Counted from the stretch's first letter, positions 1 to 9,438 are shown. The stretch is DNA of 64,000 bases from Hydrogenophilales bacterium (GCA_016195805.1 JACPYT010000015.1:1-64000); one strand, 5' to 3'. The notes: a model not told the origin generated them from the sequence alone. Program-made: numbers and translations.

Positions 1-1121
1 GCCAGGATGTTGGTCTGGAAGGCGATGCCGTCGATGACGCCGATGATGTCGGCGATCTTCCGCGAGCTGTCCTTGATGGAGGCCATGGTGTCGACGACCT
101 GGCCGACGACCTGCCCGCCTTTGGCGGCAACGTCGGCGGTGGAAACAACCAGCTGGTTGGCCTGACGGGCGTTCTCGGCGTTCTGCTTGACGGTGCTGGT
201 GAGTTCTTCCATCGAGCTGGCGGTCTCTTCCAGGGACGAGGCCTGTTCTTCGGTACGCGAGGACAGATCGAGGTTGCCCGCCGCAATCTGCGTCGAGGCT
301 GTCGCTATGGTGTCGGTGCCGGTGCGCACCTGGCCGACGATGCTCACCAGGCTGGCGTTCATGTTCTTCAAGGCCCGCAGCAGCTGGCCGATTTCATCGT
401 GCGAATGCACTTCGACGGTCTGCGTCAGGTCGCCGGCGGCGACGCTTTCGGCCAGGCGCAAGGCCTGGTTGACCGGTGTGATGATGGAGCGCGTGATGCG
501 CCAGGCGATCAGGCTGCCCAGAACCAGCGACAGGGCGGCCATGGACAGCATGAACGTACGTGCGCTTGCATAAGCCGCCTCGGCATCCGCCACCGCCTGG
601 GCGCTGCTCTTTTCCTGGTACGTGGCCATGTCTTCCAGCGCCTTGACCCACTGGCTCTGCACCGGGCGGACTTCATTGATCAGAACCTGGGTCGCCGCGA
701 TGGGATTACCGAGCGCAAAACCCATCGCCTTGTCGAGCAGGGGGTCCGTCTGCGCGCGCGCCGCCTCGATTCTGGCAAGCAGGGATCTCTCGGTCGCGCC
801 CGTTACCATTTCAGCCAGTTTTCCGTTCGCCTCGGCGTACCGCTTCCGCTGTGCCTGGATGCGCTTTGTCTCTGCGTCCATGGCGCTGTCGTCCGTCAGC
901 AGGACGAGCGTGCGGACCGAGATGGCGGCGTTCTGCAGGGCGTCGCGCAGTTCGCCGACCCGCTTGAGCTTGACCATGTGGTCGCCGGTGACCTCGTCAA
1001 GATGACCCTGGATCTGCGACATGCGTATCAGGCCGAGCGTCGCCACCAGCAGCGTCAAGGCCAGAACCAGGCCGAATCCCACACCCATCCGGGCGCCAAT
1101 TTTCATATTTGCGAGCGACAT
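1..1121 (-). CDS. Methyl-accepting chemotaxis protein (3' end outside window)
   Basis: Membrane chemoreceptor that passes a ligand signal to CheA/CheW. The visible 373 residues begin MSLANMKIGARMGVGF, followed by a first membrane helix, a periplasmic four-helix-bundle-type sensor region, a HAMP region and the start of the cytoplasmic signalling domain. The last visible residues (DIIGVIDGIAFQTNILA) are the typical stretch leading into the hairpin tip. The C-terminal part lies left of the window. The start at 1121 has AGGA almost touching it; the in-frame ATG five codons later is an alternative. The ligand cannot be inferred. Confidence 0.9.
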   Translation of the reverse strand, partial: MSLANMKIGARMGVGFGLVLALTLLVATLGLIRMSQIQGHLDEVTGDHMVKLKRVGELRDALQNAAISVRTLVLLTDDSAMDAETKRIQAQRKRYAEANGKLAEMVTGATERSLLARIEAARAQTDPLLDKAMGFALGNPIAATQVLINEVRPVQSQWVKALEDMATYQEKSSAQAVADAEAAYASARTFMLSMAALSLVLGSLIAWRITRSIITPVNQALRLAESVAAGDLTQTVEVHSHDEIGQLLRALKNMNASLVSIVGQVRTGTDTIATASTQIAAGNLDLSSRTEEQASSLEETASSMEELTSTVKQNAENARQANQLVVSTADVAAKGGQVVGQVVDTMASIKDSSRKIADIIGVIDGIAFQTNIL

Positions 1122-1366
1122 TTCCTACCCATGCATGACCAACATTGAAGTGTCCGAAGCCCCTGATTTCGAATTCAGGCAGTTCCGGGTTTGCGGCGTA
1201 TCCGGCGTGCAACGCCAGAACAGACCAGCGTAAGGGGAGGAATCTATCTGCGCTGCATGACAGACGTGTTACCGCGCCGGGGAAGCGACGGAGGCGAAAA
1301 CCGAGTGGGAGGCTGATGCAGCGCAATGAATGCACAGCGCGGCATCTCGCCCGATCAAACAGTTCA

Positions 1367-2026
1367 TCAGAACGGCGCCAGACGCTCGAACGCCTGCGCC
1401 TCGCCGGTCACCGGATGGATGAAATCCAGCGAACAGGCATGCAGCAACAGCCGCCCGGCCTGGGCCTGGATGTCGGGCGGTGCATAGAGGGCGTCGCCCA
1501 GAATCGGATATCCCAGTTCGCGCAGGTGGACGCGCAACTGGTGCGAGCGGCCGGTGACGGGCTCCAGTTCAACGCGGGTCGTTCGGGCGCTCTCGTCATG
1601 CGCCAGCACACGCCAGCGGGTCAGGCTGGGCTTGCCCAGCTGGCGATCGACCATCCGCCGCGGCCGGTTCGGCCAGTCGACGATGATGGGCAGGTCGATG
1701 ACGCCCCAGCCCTCCGACGGCGCGTCCAGCCGGCCGGCCACCACGGCGATGTAGCGCTTGTGCACCTCGCGCGCCGCGAAGGCCTTGCTCAGTGCGCGCT
1801 GCGCTGCCGGCCCGCGTGCCATCACCATCAGCCCGGAGGTGGCCATGTCGAGGCGGTGCACGATCAGGGCATCGGGATAGCGGGCCTGCACCCGCGCGGC
1901 GAGACAATCCTGCTTGTCGGGGCCGCGCCCCGGCACCGCCAGCAGGCCGCTGGGCTTGTCGAGAACGAGCACGGCATCGTCGGCATAGAGGGGCTCGATG
2001 GCGTGTCTGTCGGAACATTGCGTCAT
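1367..2026 (-). CDS. rluA: Dual-specificity pseudouridine synthase RluA
   Basis: Isomerises uridine to pseudouridine in 23S rRNA (U746) and some tRNAs (U32) in the E. coli homologue. The 219-residue length equals E. coli RluA. The catalytic motif HRLDMATSG is present with its aspartate, followed by DLPIIVDWPNRP and the family motif TGRSHQLRVH near the C-terminus. There is no N-terminal S4 domain, which separates RluA from RluB/C/D. It stands alone; the 245 bases separating it from the chemoreceptor gene show no further gene. Confidence 0.93.
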   Translation of the reverse strand: MTQCSDRHAIEPLYADDAVLVLDKPSGLLAVPGRGPDKQDCLAARVQARYPDALIVHRLDMATSGLMVMARGPAAQRALSKAFAAREVHKRYIAVVAGRLDAPSEGWGVIDLPIIVDWPNRPRRMVDRQLGKPSLTRWRVLAHDESARTTRVELEPVTGRSHQLRVHLRELGYPILGDALYAPPDIQAQAGRLLLHACSLDFIHPVTGEAQAFERLAPF

Positions 2027-2278
2027 GGATGGATTATTCCGTCTTCAAAACACATCCGGCCAAAACATCTCCCGCATTTCATGCCTTTTCCCGCCCGCTT
2101 GCGAATATCCCGTACGCAGGCGGCGGCCGGTAGAATGCCGCTTTCCGTCAGGGCCTGACGAAATGGGACACCCGTGTTTCTTCCCGAACTGCCGGCTTCG
2201 CATACAATTCAAGCGCTTATCCACCCGGCACTGATCTTGCAGCGCCCACGGGATTTCAGTTCACATGAAAGGATCGAC

Positions 2279-2602
2279 ATGACACGCAAGCAAACACTCG
2301 TACTCATCGCTCTGGCCGCCCTCGCGGCGCCCGCATTCGCCGGCGGCATCGACGGCAACGCCGTCATCGGCGGTGCCCTCGGCGGCGGCGCCGGGGCGGC
2401 CGTGGGGTCGGCCATCGGCGGACGGGACGGCGCCATCATCGGGGGCGCCATCGGCGGCGCCACAGGCGCGGCGATCGGCTCCAAAGGCTCCAAGCGCACC
2501 GTCGTCGAACGAGATGTCGTTTATGAGGATGAGCACGGCCACCACGACAACGGCCTGCACCGCGGCCATCACAAGGGGCGGCATGGCCACGACGACGATT
2601 GA
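2279..2602 (+). CDS. Glycine-zipper periplasmic or outer-membrane protein
   Basis: Small secreted protein of 107 residues with an N-terminal signal peptide (MTRKQTLVLIALAALAAPAFA, cleavage predicted after AFA). A glycine/alanine-rich zipper follows (GGALGGGAGAAVGSAIGG then GGAIGGATGAAIG), then a charged tail very rich in histidine (HGHHDNGLHRGHHKGRHGHDDD). Glycine zippers usually mediate helix packing in membranes; the His/Asp tail could bind metal, which is inference. The ATG has AAAGGA six bases upstream, which favours this start over upstream codons. Function is unknown. Confidence 0.8.
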   Translation: MTRKQTLVLIALAALAAPAFAGGIDGNAVIGGALGGGAGAAVGSAIGGRDGAIIGGAIGGATGAAIGSKGSKRTVVERDVVYEDEHGHHDNGLHRGHHKGRHGHDDD

Positions 2603-2610
2603 TGCATCGC

Positions 2611-2632
2611 GTTCACAGGCCAGCCTGTGAAC
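2611..2632 (+). other. Perfect hairpin after the glycine-zipper gene
   Basis: GTTCACAGG and CCTGTGAAC form a perfect 9-bp stem around a CCAG loop, eight bases after the stop codon at 2602. No run of T follows, so it is not a textbook intrinsic terminator. It may still protect or attenuate the transcript. Confidence 0.45.
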
Positions 2633-2757
2633 CGGTCGATCAGCACACTCGGGCTCGCACGGTAAACCCTGGGGAGATGGCGGTCAACGCGACATGCGTC
2701 GCCAGCCGCTTTCCCGGGACTTGAATCCATTCCGCCCACGTCACGGCTGACGGGCGA

Positions 2758-4212
2758 TTACCCCCTCAGGCCATCCAGCAACGCCATCCCCCACGCCACG
2801 CCGAAGCCGTTGGCGTCGCTCATCACCGCGCCCAGTCCCCCCTTGCAGCTATGGCCCGACAGGTCCATGTGCAGCCACGGCGTGTCACCGACGAAGCGCG
2901 ACAGGAAGCGGGTGGCGAGGATGTGATCGGCTTCGCCTTCCATGCTGCACTGCTTGACGTCGGCGACGGTCGAATCGAGGCTGCTGTCGTAGTCCTCCGG
3001 ATACGGGAAGACGACGATGCGCTCGCCGCTGGCGGTGGCGGCGCGCGAGGCCTGGTGGGCGAGCGCGCTGGAGCTGGCGAACACGCCCGACATGCGGCTG
3101 CCGAGCGCGTAATGCATGGAACCGGTGAGGGTGGCGAAATCGGCGATGAGGGCGGGCTTGCCCTTGGCCGCCAGCGTCAGCGTGTCGGCCAGCACCATGC
3201 GGCCTTCGGCGTCGGTATGGACGACTTCGATGGTGGTGCCGTTGAGCGCCGTGACCACTTCGTTCTGCCGGTAGGCCTGCGGGCTGATGTGGTTCTCGGC
3301 GAGCGCAACCCAGCCTTCCAGCGCAACCGGCAGCTTCAGTTTCGACGCCGCGGCGAGGATGCCGAGCACCACCGCCGAGCCGTTCATGTCCTCGTGCATG
3401 CCCTGCATGTATTTGGCCGGCTTGAGGTTGTGGCCGCCGGTGTCGAAGCAGATGCCCTTGCCGACGAACGCGACCGGCCTGGCCTTGCCGGCCTTGCCCT
3501 TGTAGCTGATCCTCACGATCGCCGCGTCCCTGGCTGGCGAGCCCTGTGCCACGGCACAGAAGGCACCGGCGCCCATCTTCTTCAGTTTGTCGAAAGCGAA
3601 TTCTTCCACGCTCCAGCCATACTGCTTGGCCAATGCCTTGATGCGCTTGCGGTAGACGCCGGGGGTCAGCTCGTCCGGTCCCTGCACGGTGAGGCTGCGG
3701 GTGAGGAGATTGCCTTCGGCCAGCGCCTGCACGCGCGCGAAGCCGTCGGCGGACTTGTGGCCGAACAACTGCACGGTCTTGAGCACCGCGTCGGCCTTGG
3801 ATTTGCGCGACGGCAGCGGCACGGCGTTGACCAGCGCGGTGTACACCGCGGCTTCCGCTGCGCGCGCCTTGAACTCGGTCTCACCGAACACGGCCAGCGT
3901 CAACGCCTTGGGATGCTCGGCCATCAACAGGGCCAATGCCTTGCGCACCAATTCGTGGGTCTCGAAGGTACTGGCGCCGCCCTTGAGCATCGCGACAACC
4001 GCAAGCGGGCCGCCGGGCAGCTGTATAGCCACCGGCGACTTCGCCAGCGCGTCGACCTTGAGATCGCGTCGCTTCATCACGGCCTTGAGTTCGGCGCTGC
4101 CCGGTACATCGGGCAGGGTTTTCGACAGCGGCAGCAGCAATAGCGCATGGGTCGCGGTTTCCAGCAATTTTGCGGTGATTTCCTGTTTGTTCTCAGCAAG
4201 TTTAGGCAGCAT
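2758..4212 (-). CDS. Leucyl aminopeptidase, M17 family
   Basis: Cytosolic two-metal aminopeptidase of the PepA/M17 family, 484 residues. The catalytic C-terminal half carries GKGICFDTGG (metal-binding Lys and Asp), MHEDMNGSA (Asp), and TDAEGRMVLADTL, which supplies the last Asp/Glu ligands and the catalytic Arg. An N-terminal M17 domain precedes it. The start at 4212 has AAGGAA six bases upstream and begins MLPKLAENKQE; the reading frame stays open further upstream but that part overlaps pdhA and is not coding. It is transcribed divergently from the pdh operon. Confidence 0.9.
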   Translation of the reverse strand: MLPKLAENKQEITAKLLETATHALLLLPLSKTLPDVPGSAELKAVMKRRDLKVDALAKSPVAIQLPGGPLAVVAMLKGGASTFETHELVRKALALLMAEHPKALTLAVFGETEFKARAAEAAVYTALVNAVPLPSRKSKADAVLKTVQLFGHKSADGFARVQALAEGNLLTRSLTVQGPDELTPGVYRKRIKALAKQYGWSVEEFAFDKLKKMGAGAFCAVAQGSPARDAAIVRISYKGKAGKARPVAFVGKGICFDTGGHNLKPAKYMQGMHEDMNGSAVVLGILAAASKLKLPVALEGWVALAENHISPQAYRQNEVVTALNGTTIEVVHTDAEGRMVLADTLTLAAKGKPALIADFATLTGSMHYALGSRMSGVFASSSALAHQASRAATASGERIVVFPYPEDYDSSLDSTVADVKQCSMEGEADHILATRFLSRFVGDTPWLHMDLSGHSCKGGLGAVMSDANGFGVAWGMALLDGLRG

Positions 4213-4311
4213 GTCGGTTCCTTGGGGGTGGCGTTTTTCTTGATGGCTGGCGGGGTTTCCCGGATAATTGCGCGTTTGCTTTTCCAGAACCCATCCAACA
4301 AGGGTAACCGA

Positions 4312-5313
4312 ATGAAGATTGAAGACAAGAAACGCGTGCTGCGCGAAATGGTGCTGCATCGCCGTTTTGAAGAACGCTGCTATCAGGCCTACATCGAGCG
4401 CAAGATCGGCGGTTTCCTCCACCTTTATCCCGGTCAGGAAGCCTGCTGCAACGGCGTGATGGAAGCGGCCCGCCCCGGCCATGATTACGTCATCACCGGC
4501 TACCGCGACCACGTCCACGCGATCAAGTGCGGCGCTGATCCCAAGGCCGTGATGGCCGAGCTGTACGGCAAGGAAACCGGTTCCTCCAAGGGTCGCGGCG
4601 GCTCGATGCACATCTTCGACGGCGACAAGCGCTTCATGGGCGGCTACGCGCTGGTGGGCGGCCCCTTCCCGCTGGCCGCCGGCATCGCCAAGGCGATCCA
4701 GCTGAAGGGCGGCGACGAAATCGCCATCTGCTTCCTCGGCGACGCCGCCAACAACCAGGGCGTGTTCCACGAGACGCTGAACATGGCCGCTCTGTGGAAA
4801 TTGCCGGTGCTGTTCGTGTGCGAAAACAACCTGTACGGCATCGGCACCTCGATCGAGCGTTCCACCGCCGTGATCCACCAGCACAAGCGCGTCGCCGCCT
4901 ACAACATCCCGGCCGACGAATGCGACGGCCAGGACATCGAGGTGGTGTACGAGGCCGCACGCAAGGCGGTCGACCACGTGCGTTCGGGCAACGGCCCCTA
5001 CTTCCTCGAGTTGATGACCTACCGCTATCGCGGCCACTCGATGTCCGACTCGCGCGGCTACCGCTCGCGCGAGGAAGAGGAACTGTGGAAGCAGCGCGAC
5101 CCCATCTTCATCCTGCGCGACCGCCTGATCAAGGAAGGCGCCCTGACCATGGCCGACTACGAGGCACTGGAAAAGGAAACCGACGCCTACATCGAGAACG
5201 AAGTGATCAAGTTCTCCGAAGAGTCCCCCGAACCGCGCGTCGAGGACCTCGAAAAATACGTTTTCGCCGATCGCGAAACCCAGCTCCCGTGGCTCACGGG
5301 CAAGGCCGCTTAA
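4312..5313 (+). CDS. pdhA: Pyruvate dehydrogenase E1 component, alpha subunit
   Basis: Thiamine-diphosphate-dependent decarboxylase subunit of the heterotetrameric (alpha2-beta2) E1, 333 residues. The ThDP/Mg motif is GDAANNQG (about 143-150) ending in CENN about 30 residues later. The phosphorylation-loop-like YRYRGHSMSD segment is present. The start is supported by AGGG seven bases upstream. It is the first gene of an E1alpha-E1beta-E2/E3 operon. The substrate could in principle be a branched-chain 2-oxoacid or acetoin; pyruvate is inferred from the accompanying E2 and the housekeeping setting. Confidence 0.9.
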   Translation: MKIEDKKRVLREMVLHRRFEERCYQAYIERKIGGFLHLYPGQEACCNGVMEAARPGHDYVITGYRDHVHAIKCGADPKAVMAELYGKETGSSKGRGGSMHIFDGDKRFMGGYALVGGPFPLAAGIAKAIQLKGGDEIAICFLGDAANNQGVFHETLNMAALWKLPVLFVCENNLYGIGTSIERSTAVIHQHKRVAAYNIPADECDGQDIEVVYEAARKAVDHVRSGNGPYFLELMTYRYRGHSMSDSRGYRSREEEELWKQRDPIFILRDRLIKEGALTMADYEALEKETDAYIENEVIKFSEESPEPRVEDLEKYVFADRETQLPWLTGKAA

Positions 5314-5332
5314 GGTTTAAGGAAAAGACAGC

Positions 5333-6316
5333 ATGGCAAACATCATGTACTGGGAAGCGATTCAGCGCGCCCACGACGAAGAAATGGCGCGCGACCCGCT
5401 CGTCATCTGCATGGGCGAGGACATCGGCGTAGCCGGCGGCACCTACAAGGCGACCAAGGGCCTGTACGAGAAATACGGTCCGCTGCGCGTGATGGACACC
5501 CCTATTTCCGAAGGCGGCTTCACCGGTCTCGGCATTGGCGCTTCGTTCCTCGGCGTGCGTCCCATCATCGAACTCATGTCGGTCAACTTCGCCTGGCTGG
5601 CGATGGACCAGATGTTCAACTCCGCCGCCAAGGTGCGCTACATGTCGGGCGGCCAGCTGACCGCGCCGTGCGTGTTCCGCTCCGCCGGCGGCGCTGCGCA
5701 CCAACTCGGCGCGCAGCATTCGGCGCGCATGGAAAAGGTGTTCATGGGCATCGCCGGCCTGCGCGTGGTGACGCCGTCCAATCCCAAGCAGGCCTATGGC
5801 CTGCTGAAATCGGCGATCCGTTGCGACGATCCGGTGTTCATCAACGAACACGAACTCATGTACAACATGAAGGGCGAAGTCCCGGACGGCGAATACTTCC
5901 ACCCGCTGGAAGGCTCCGACATCGCACGTGCCGGCACCGACGTGACGCTGTTCGGCTACAACATCTCGGTGCACTGGTGCCTGAAGGCCGCCGAAATCCT
6001 CGACAAGCAGTACGGCATCTCGGCCGAAGTCGTCGATCTCTATTCGCTGTCGCCGCTGGATCGCGCAGGCATCAAGGCTTCGGTCAGCAAGACCCACCGC
6101 GCCGTCATCGCCGAAGAGGACGAAGCGCCGGTCGGCGTCGGCTCCGAAGTCATCGCCATCATCAACGAGGAATGCTTCTTCGAACTGGATGCCGCGCCGG
6201 TGCGCGTCCACTCGGCGCTGGTGCCACAGCCCTACAACCACACGCTGGAAAAGGCGGCGATTCCCGACCACGAGGATGTGGTGAAGGCCGTTCTGAAGCT
6301 GTTCGGAAAGGCGTGA
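5333..6316 (+). CDS. pdhB: Pyruvate dehydrogenase E1 component, beta subunit
   Basis: Beta subunit of E1 (327 residues), with pyrimidine-binding and transketolase C-terminal domains. Family motifs seen are MGEDIG near residue 27, DTPISEGGFTG (activating glutamate), HSARMEKVF and, in the C-terminal domain, EVVDLYSLSPLD. It lies 19 bases after pdhA and has AAGGA upstream of its ATG, so the two are surely co-transcribed and form the alpha2-beta2 E1. Confidence 0.9.
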   Translation: MANIMYWEAIQRAHDEEMARDPLVICMGEDIGVAGGTYKATKGLYEKYGPLRVMDTPISEGGFTGLGIGASFLGVRPIIELMSVNFAWLAMDQMFNSAAKVRYMSGGQLTAPCVFRSAGGAAHQLGAQHSARMEKVFMGIAGLRVVTPSNPKQAYGLLKSAIRCDDPVFINEHELMYNMKGEVPDGEYFHPLEGSDIARAGTDVTLFGYNISVHWCLKAAEILDKQYGISAEVVDLYSLSPLDRAGIKASVSKTHRAVIAEEDEAPVGVGSEVIAIINEECFFELDAAPVRVHSALVPQPYNHTLEKAAIPDHEDVVKAVLKLFGKA

Positions 6317-6318
6317 TT

Positions 6319-6400
6319 GAGTAAGGCGTAAGGGGTAAGGCGTCAGGAACATTCGCTGGCGTCATTACCTGCCCTCACCCTTCACCCCTAACCCCTCAGG
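6319..6400. repeat. Imperfect inverted repeat of 7-bp units between pdhB and the E2-E3 gene
   Basis: The gap holds repeated AAGGNGT-like heptamers on the plus strand (6319-6347) and their approximate complement (CACCCTT, CACCCCTAACCCC) at 6368-6400, with a 20-base loop between. The arms would fold into a long imperfect hairpin in the pdh mRNA. No function is known to me. Confidence 0.6.
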
Positions 6401-6408
6401 AAATAAAT

Positions 6409-9387
6409 ATGTCCCAACATTACGCCATCACGATGCCGCAGCTCTCCGACACCATGACCGAGGGCGTGGTCGTCACCTGGGAAAAGCAGGCCGGCGACCG
6501 CGTCGAGCGCGGCGACATCGTCGCCACGGTCGAGACCGACAAGGCCATCATGGACGTCGAGGTGTTCAAGGCTGGTTATCTGGCCGGTCCGCTGGCCGAG
6601 GTCGGCGCGACCATCGCGGTCGGCGCGGCACTCGGCTACATCACCGACACCGCGGGCGACGTGGCGATCGCCGCCGACGAAGTGGTAGAAGAAAAAGCGC
6701 AGACCGAAATGATCCCGCACCACGCCGGTACGCCGGTCGTGATGCCGCAGCTGTCGGACACCATGACCGAAGGCGTGGTCGTCACCTGGGAAAAACAGCC
6801 CGGCGACGCGATCAAGCGCGGCGACATCGTCGCCACGGTGGAAACCGACAAGGCCATCATGGACGTCGAAGTGTTCCAGGAAGGGTGGCTCTCCGGTCCA
6901 ATTGCCGACGTCGGCAGCGTGGTCGAGGTCGGCCACCCGATGGCCTTCATCGTCGACGATGCCGCCAAGGCCAACGATACCGGCGTCACCCTCAGTGCCG
7001 ACCACAAGGTCAAGAACACCCACAAGGTCGCGCCGCCGTCCGCCGACAAGCCGGCGCACATCCCCACGCCCAAGGCCACGCCCGCGCAGATTTCCGCTGC
7101 CGGCAATGTGCCGCCGGTGGCGCGCCCGCAGGGCCGCCAGGCAAGCCCCTACGCGCGCAAGGTCGCCGCACAGCTGGGCGTGAACCTTACCGGCCTGGCC
7201 GGCACCGGGCCATCTGGCGTGATCGTCGCCGCCGACGTGGCGCGTGCACGTCCGTCGATGCAGGAAGTCGCACACTCGCTGCCGCAGGTCGACGTTCCCG
7301 GCCAGGGCCGCGCGATGACCTCGATGGAAAAGGCAGTGAGCCACGCGATGACCGCCTCGCTCACGCTACCGACCTTCAACGCGACCATGAATATCAGCAC
7401 CGCCGCGCTGACCGCCGCCGCCAAGGCGAACAAGGTCTCCGTCACGGTGGCGATCGCCAAGGCCTGTTCGGTGGCGATGGCGAAATTCCCGCGCATGAAC
7501 TGGGCCTACCAGCCGGTCGACAAGCTAGTCGAGCGCGCGAACCATGACTTCGGCATTGCCGTCACGTCGAACGACGGCGGCCTGGTGGTACCGATCCTGC
7601 ACGGTGTCGAGAAGAAATCCCTGGCTGCGCTGCAAGGCGATTGGGCAGGCCTGGTCGAGCGCGCCCGCGTGCGCAAGCTGGCCCCTGCCGAATACGCCAA
7701 TCCCACCTTCACCATTTCCAATATGGGCATGATGGGTGTGTCGCATTTCACCGCCATCCCCACGCCGGGCATTGCGGCGATCCTGGCGATTGCCGCGAAT
7801 GGCCCGCAAGGCACGCCGTTCACCCTGACCTGCGATCACCGCGTACTCAACGGTGCCGAAGTGGCGCTGTATCTGGCCACACTGAAGCAGACCATCGAGG
7901 CGCCGGACGCCTGGATGGCCGGCGGCGCTGCGGCAGCTGAAGCTGCGCCGGTCTCGCCCATCCCCGAAGGCAACTGGGACTTCCCGGTCGTCGTCGTCGG
8001 TGGCGGCCCCGGCGGCGAGGACTGCGCGCGCGACCTGGCCGACCATGGCGTCCGTGTCATGATGGTCAACAACGAGCCCTTCCCCGGCGGCGAATGCCTG
8101 TGGCGCGGCTGCATCCCGTCCAAGGCCTGGCGCGCTGCGGCGGACGTTATCCGCAACCGCGCGCACGATGCCGAAATGGGCGTCGACGGCACCAACACGC
8201 CGAAGCTCAACTGGGCGCAGGTGGAAAAACACCGTCGCTGGGTGCAGACCAGCCGCGGCGACATGGCGCTGAAGGCCGACAAGGGCATGAAGATCGACGT
8301 GCGCGAAGGCTACGGCGAATTCGTCGATGCGCACACGCTGAAGATCACTCCGGCCGAAGGCGAGGCGTACACGGTCAGCTTCGGCGCCGCGGTCATCGCC
8401 ACCGGCGCGCCCGCCTTCGTGCCCCCCATCCCCGGCGCACGCGAGAACCTGGCGACCGGCGGTGTGGTCACCTCCGATACCATCTGGAACCTCGCCACCC
8501 CGCCGAAGAAACTCGGCATCGTCGGCGGCGGCGTGATCGGCGTCGAGATGGCGCAGATCTTCCGCGACTTCGGCGCCGAGGTGCTGATGCTGGAGCGCAA
8601 CGATCGCATCCTCGCCGAAGTCGAGGAGGAAATCGCCAAGACGCTGATCACCTCGCTGGAGAAGGAAATCACCGTCGTCACCAGCGCCGACATCAAGGAA
8701 GCGAGCGGCAAGCCGGGCGCGATGAAGCTGCGCTATGTAAATAAAGAGGGCATCGAATCGGTCTTCGACTGCGACGTCGTCCTGATGGCCACCGGCAAGC
8801 GTCCCGACACCAGCAAACTCAACCTCGGCAAGGTCGGCGTCGAGCTCGACGGCGCGGCGATCAAGGTCAACGCGCGCTGCCAGACCAGCGCCCCGCACAT
8901 CTACGCGGTCGGCGACGTCATCGGCGGCTACATGCTCGCCCACACCGCCGCGACGCAAGGCCGCGTCGCCGCCGGCAACCTGCTCGGCCACGCCAGCGAG
9001 TATGACCAGGACAAGGATTGCGGCGTCACCTTCTCGCGTCCGCAGGCCGGCTTCGTCGGCTTGTCGGTGACGCAGGCCAAGGCCAAGGGCATCGAAGCGG
9101 TGGAGGCCAAGATGCCGATGAGTATCGACGCCAAGGCGATGATCACCGGCGAAACCGAAGGCATGATCAAGCTGGTGGCCGACAAGGCCACGGGCCGCAT
9201 CATTGGCGTGCACTACCTCGCCGACCACACCGATACCCTGATCGGCATCGGTGTGATGATGGTGGCCGGCGAGATGACGCTGACCCAGGTCGCCAAGGCG
9301 ATCTTCCCGCACCCGACGCAGACCGAGCTGTTCGGCGAACTGGCGCGGCGGCTGCTGAACCGCCTGCGGCGTACTGCCAAGAAGTAA
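6409..9387 (+). CDS. Fused dihydrolipoyl acetyltransferase (E2) and dihydrolipoyl dehydrogenase (E3)
   Basis: A single 992-residue protein carrying both remaining activities of the pyruvate dehydrogenase complex. Domains in order: lipoyl domain 1 (about 4-78, Lys45 in ETDKA), lipoyl domain 2 (about 109-182, Lys148), subunit-binding domain (about 245-280), acyltransferase catalytic domain (about 300-500), then E3 (about 525-992). E3 has the FAD motif VVVGGGPGG, the redox pair Cys563/Cys568 (GGECLWRGCIPSK), a second GxGxxG (VGGGVIG) and the C-terminal HPTQTE. The two lipoyl domains are nearly identical. The acyltransferase motif reads DHRVLNG, not the usual DHRVxDG. AGGA precedes the ATG by eight bases. 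No frameshift is visible at the E2/E3 junction. Confidence 0.93.
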   Translation: MSQHYAITMPQLSDTMTEGVVVTWEKQAGDRVERGDIVATVETDKAIMDVEVFKAGYLAGPLAEVGATIAVGAALGYITDTAGDVAIAADEVVEEKAQTEMIPHHAGTPVVMPQLSDTMTEGVVVTWEKQPGDAIKRGDIVATVETDKAIMDVEVFQEGWLSGPIADVGSVVEVGHPMAFIVDDAAKANDTGVTLSADHKVKNTHKVAPPSADKPAHIPTPKATPAQISAAGNVPPVARPQGRQASPYARKVAAQLGVNLTGLAGTGPSGVIVAADVARARPSMQEVAHSLPQVDVPGQGRAMTSMEKAVSHAMTASLTLPTFNATMNISTAALTAAAKANKVSVTVAIAKACSVAMAKFPRMNWAYQPVDKLVERANHDFGIAVTSNDGGLVVPILHGVEKKSLAALQGDWAGLVERARVRKLAPAEYANPTFTISNMGMMGVSHFTAIPTPGIAAILAIAANGPQGTPFTLTCDHRVLNGAEVALYLATLKQTIEAPDAWMAGGAAAAEAAPVSPIPEGNWDFPVVVVGGGPGGEDCARDLADHGVRVMMVNNEPFPGGECLWRGCIPSKAWRAAADVIRNRAHDAEMGVDGTNTPKLNWAQVEKHRRWVQTSRGDMALKADKGMKIDVREGYGEFVDAHTLKITPAEGEAYTVSFGAAVIATGAPAFVPPIPGARENLATGGVVTSDTIWNLATPPKKLGIVGGGVIGVEMAQIFRDFGAEVLMLERNDRILAEVEEEIAKTLITSLEKEITVVTSADIKEASGKPGAMKLRYVNKEGIESVFDCDVVLMATGKRPDTSKLNLGKVGVELDGAAIKVNARCQTSAPHIYAVGDVIGGYMLAHTAATQGRVAAGNLLGHASEYDQDKDCGVTFSRPQAGFVGLSVTQAKAKGIEAVEAKMPMSIDAKAMITGETEGMIKLVADKATGRIIGVHYLADHTDTLIGIGVMMVAGEMTLTQVAKAIFPHPTQTELFGELARRLLNRLRRTAKK

Positions 9388-9402
9388 GCTTCGGAAATCC
9401 TG

Positions 9403-9438
9403 ACAACAAGGGCCGCATTTGCGGCCCTTGTTGTTTTT
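9403..9438 (+). terminator. Intrinsic terminator of the pdh operon
   Basis: A perfect 14-bp GC-rich stem (left arm 9403-9416, ATTT loop 9417-9420, right arm 9421-9434) is followed by a run of T. It sits 16 bases after the E2-E3 stop codon and should end pdh transcription. Confidence 0.93.

Noticed and set aside
4213-5037. Upstream extension of the aminopeptidase reading frame by 275 residues
   Set aside because: It lies antisense to pdhA, has no domain resemblance and is bypassed by a well-placed ribosome binding site at 4212.
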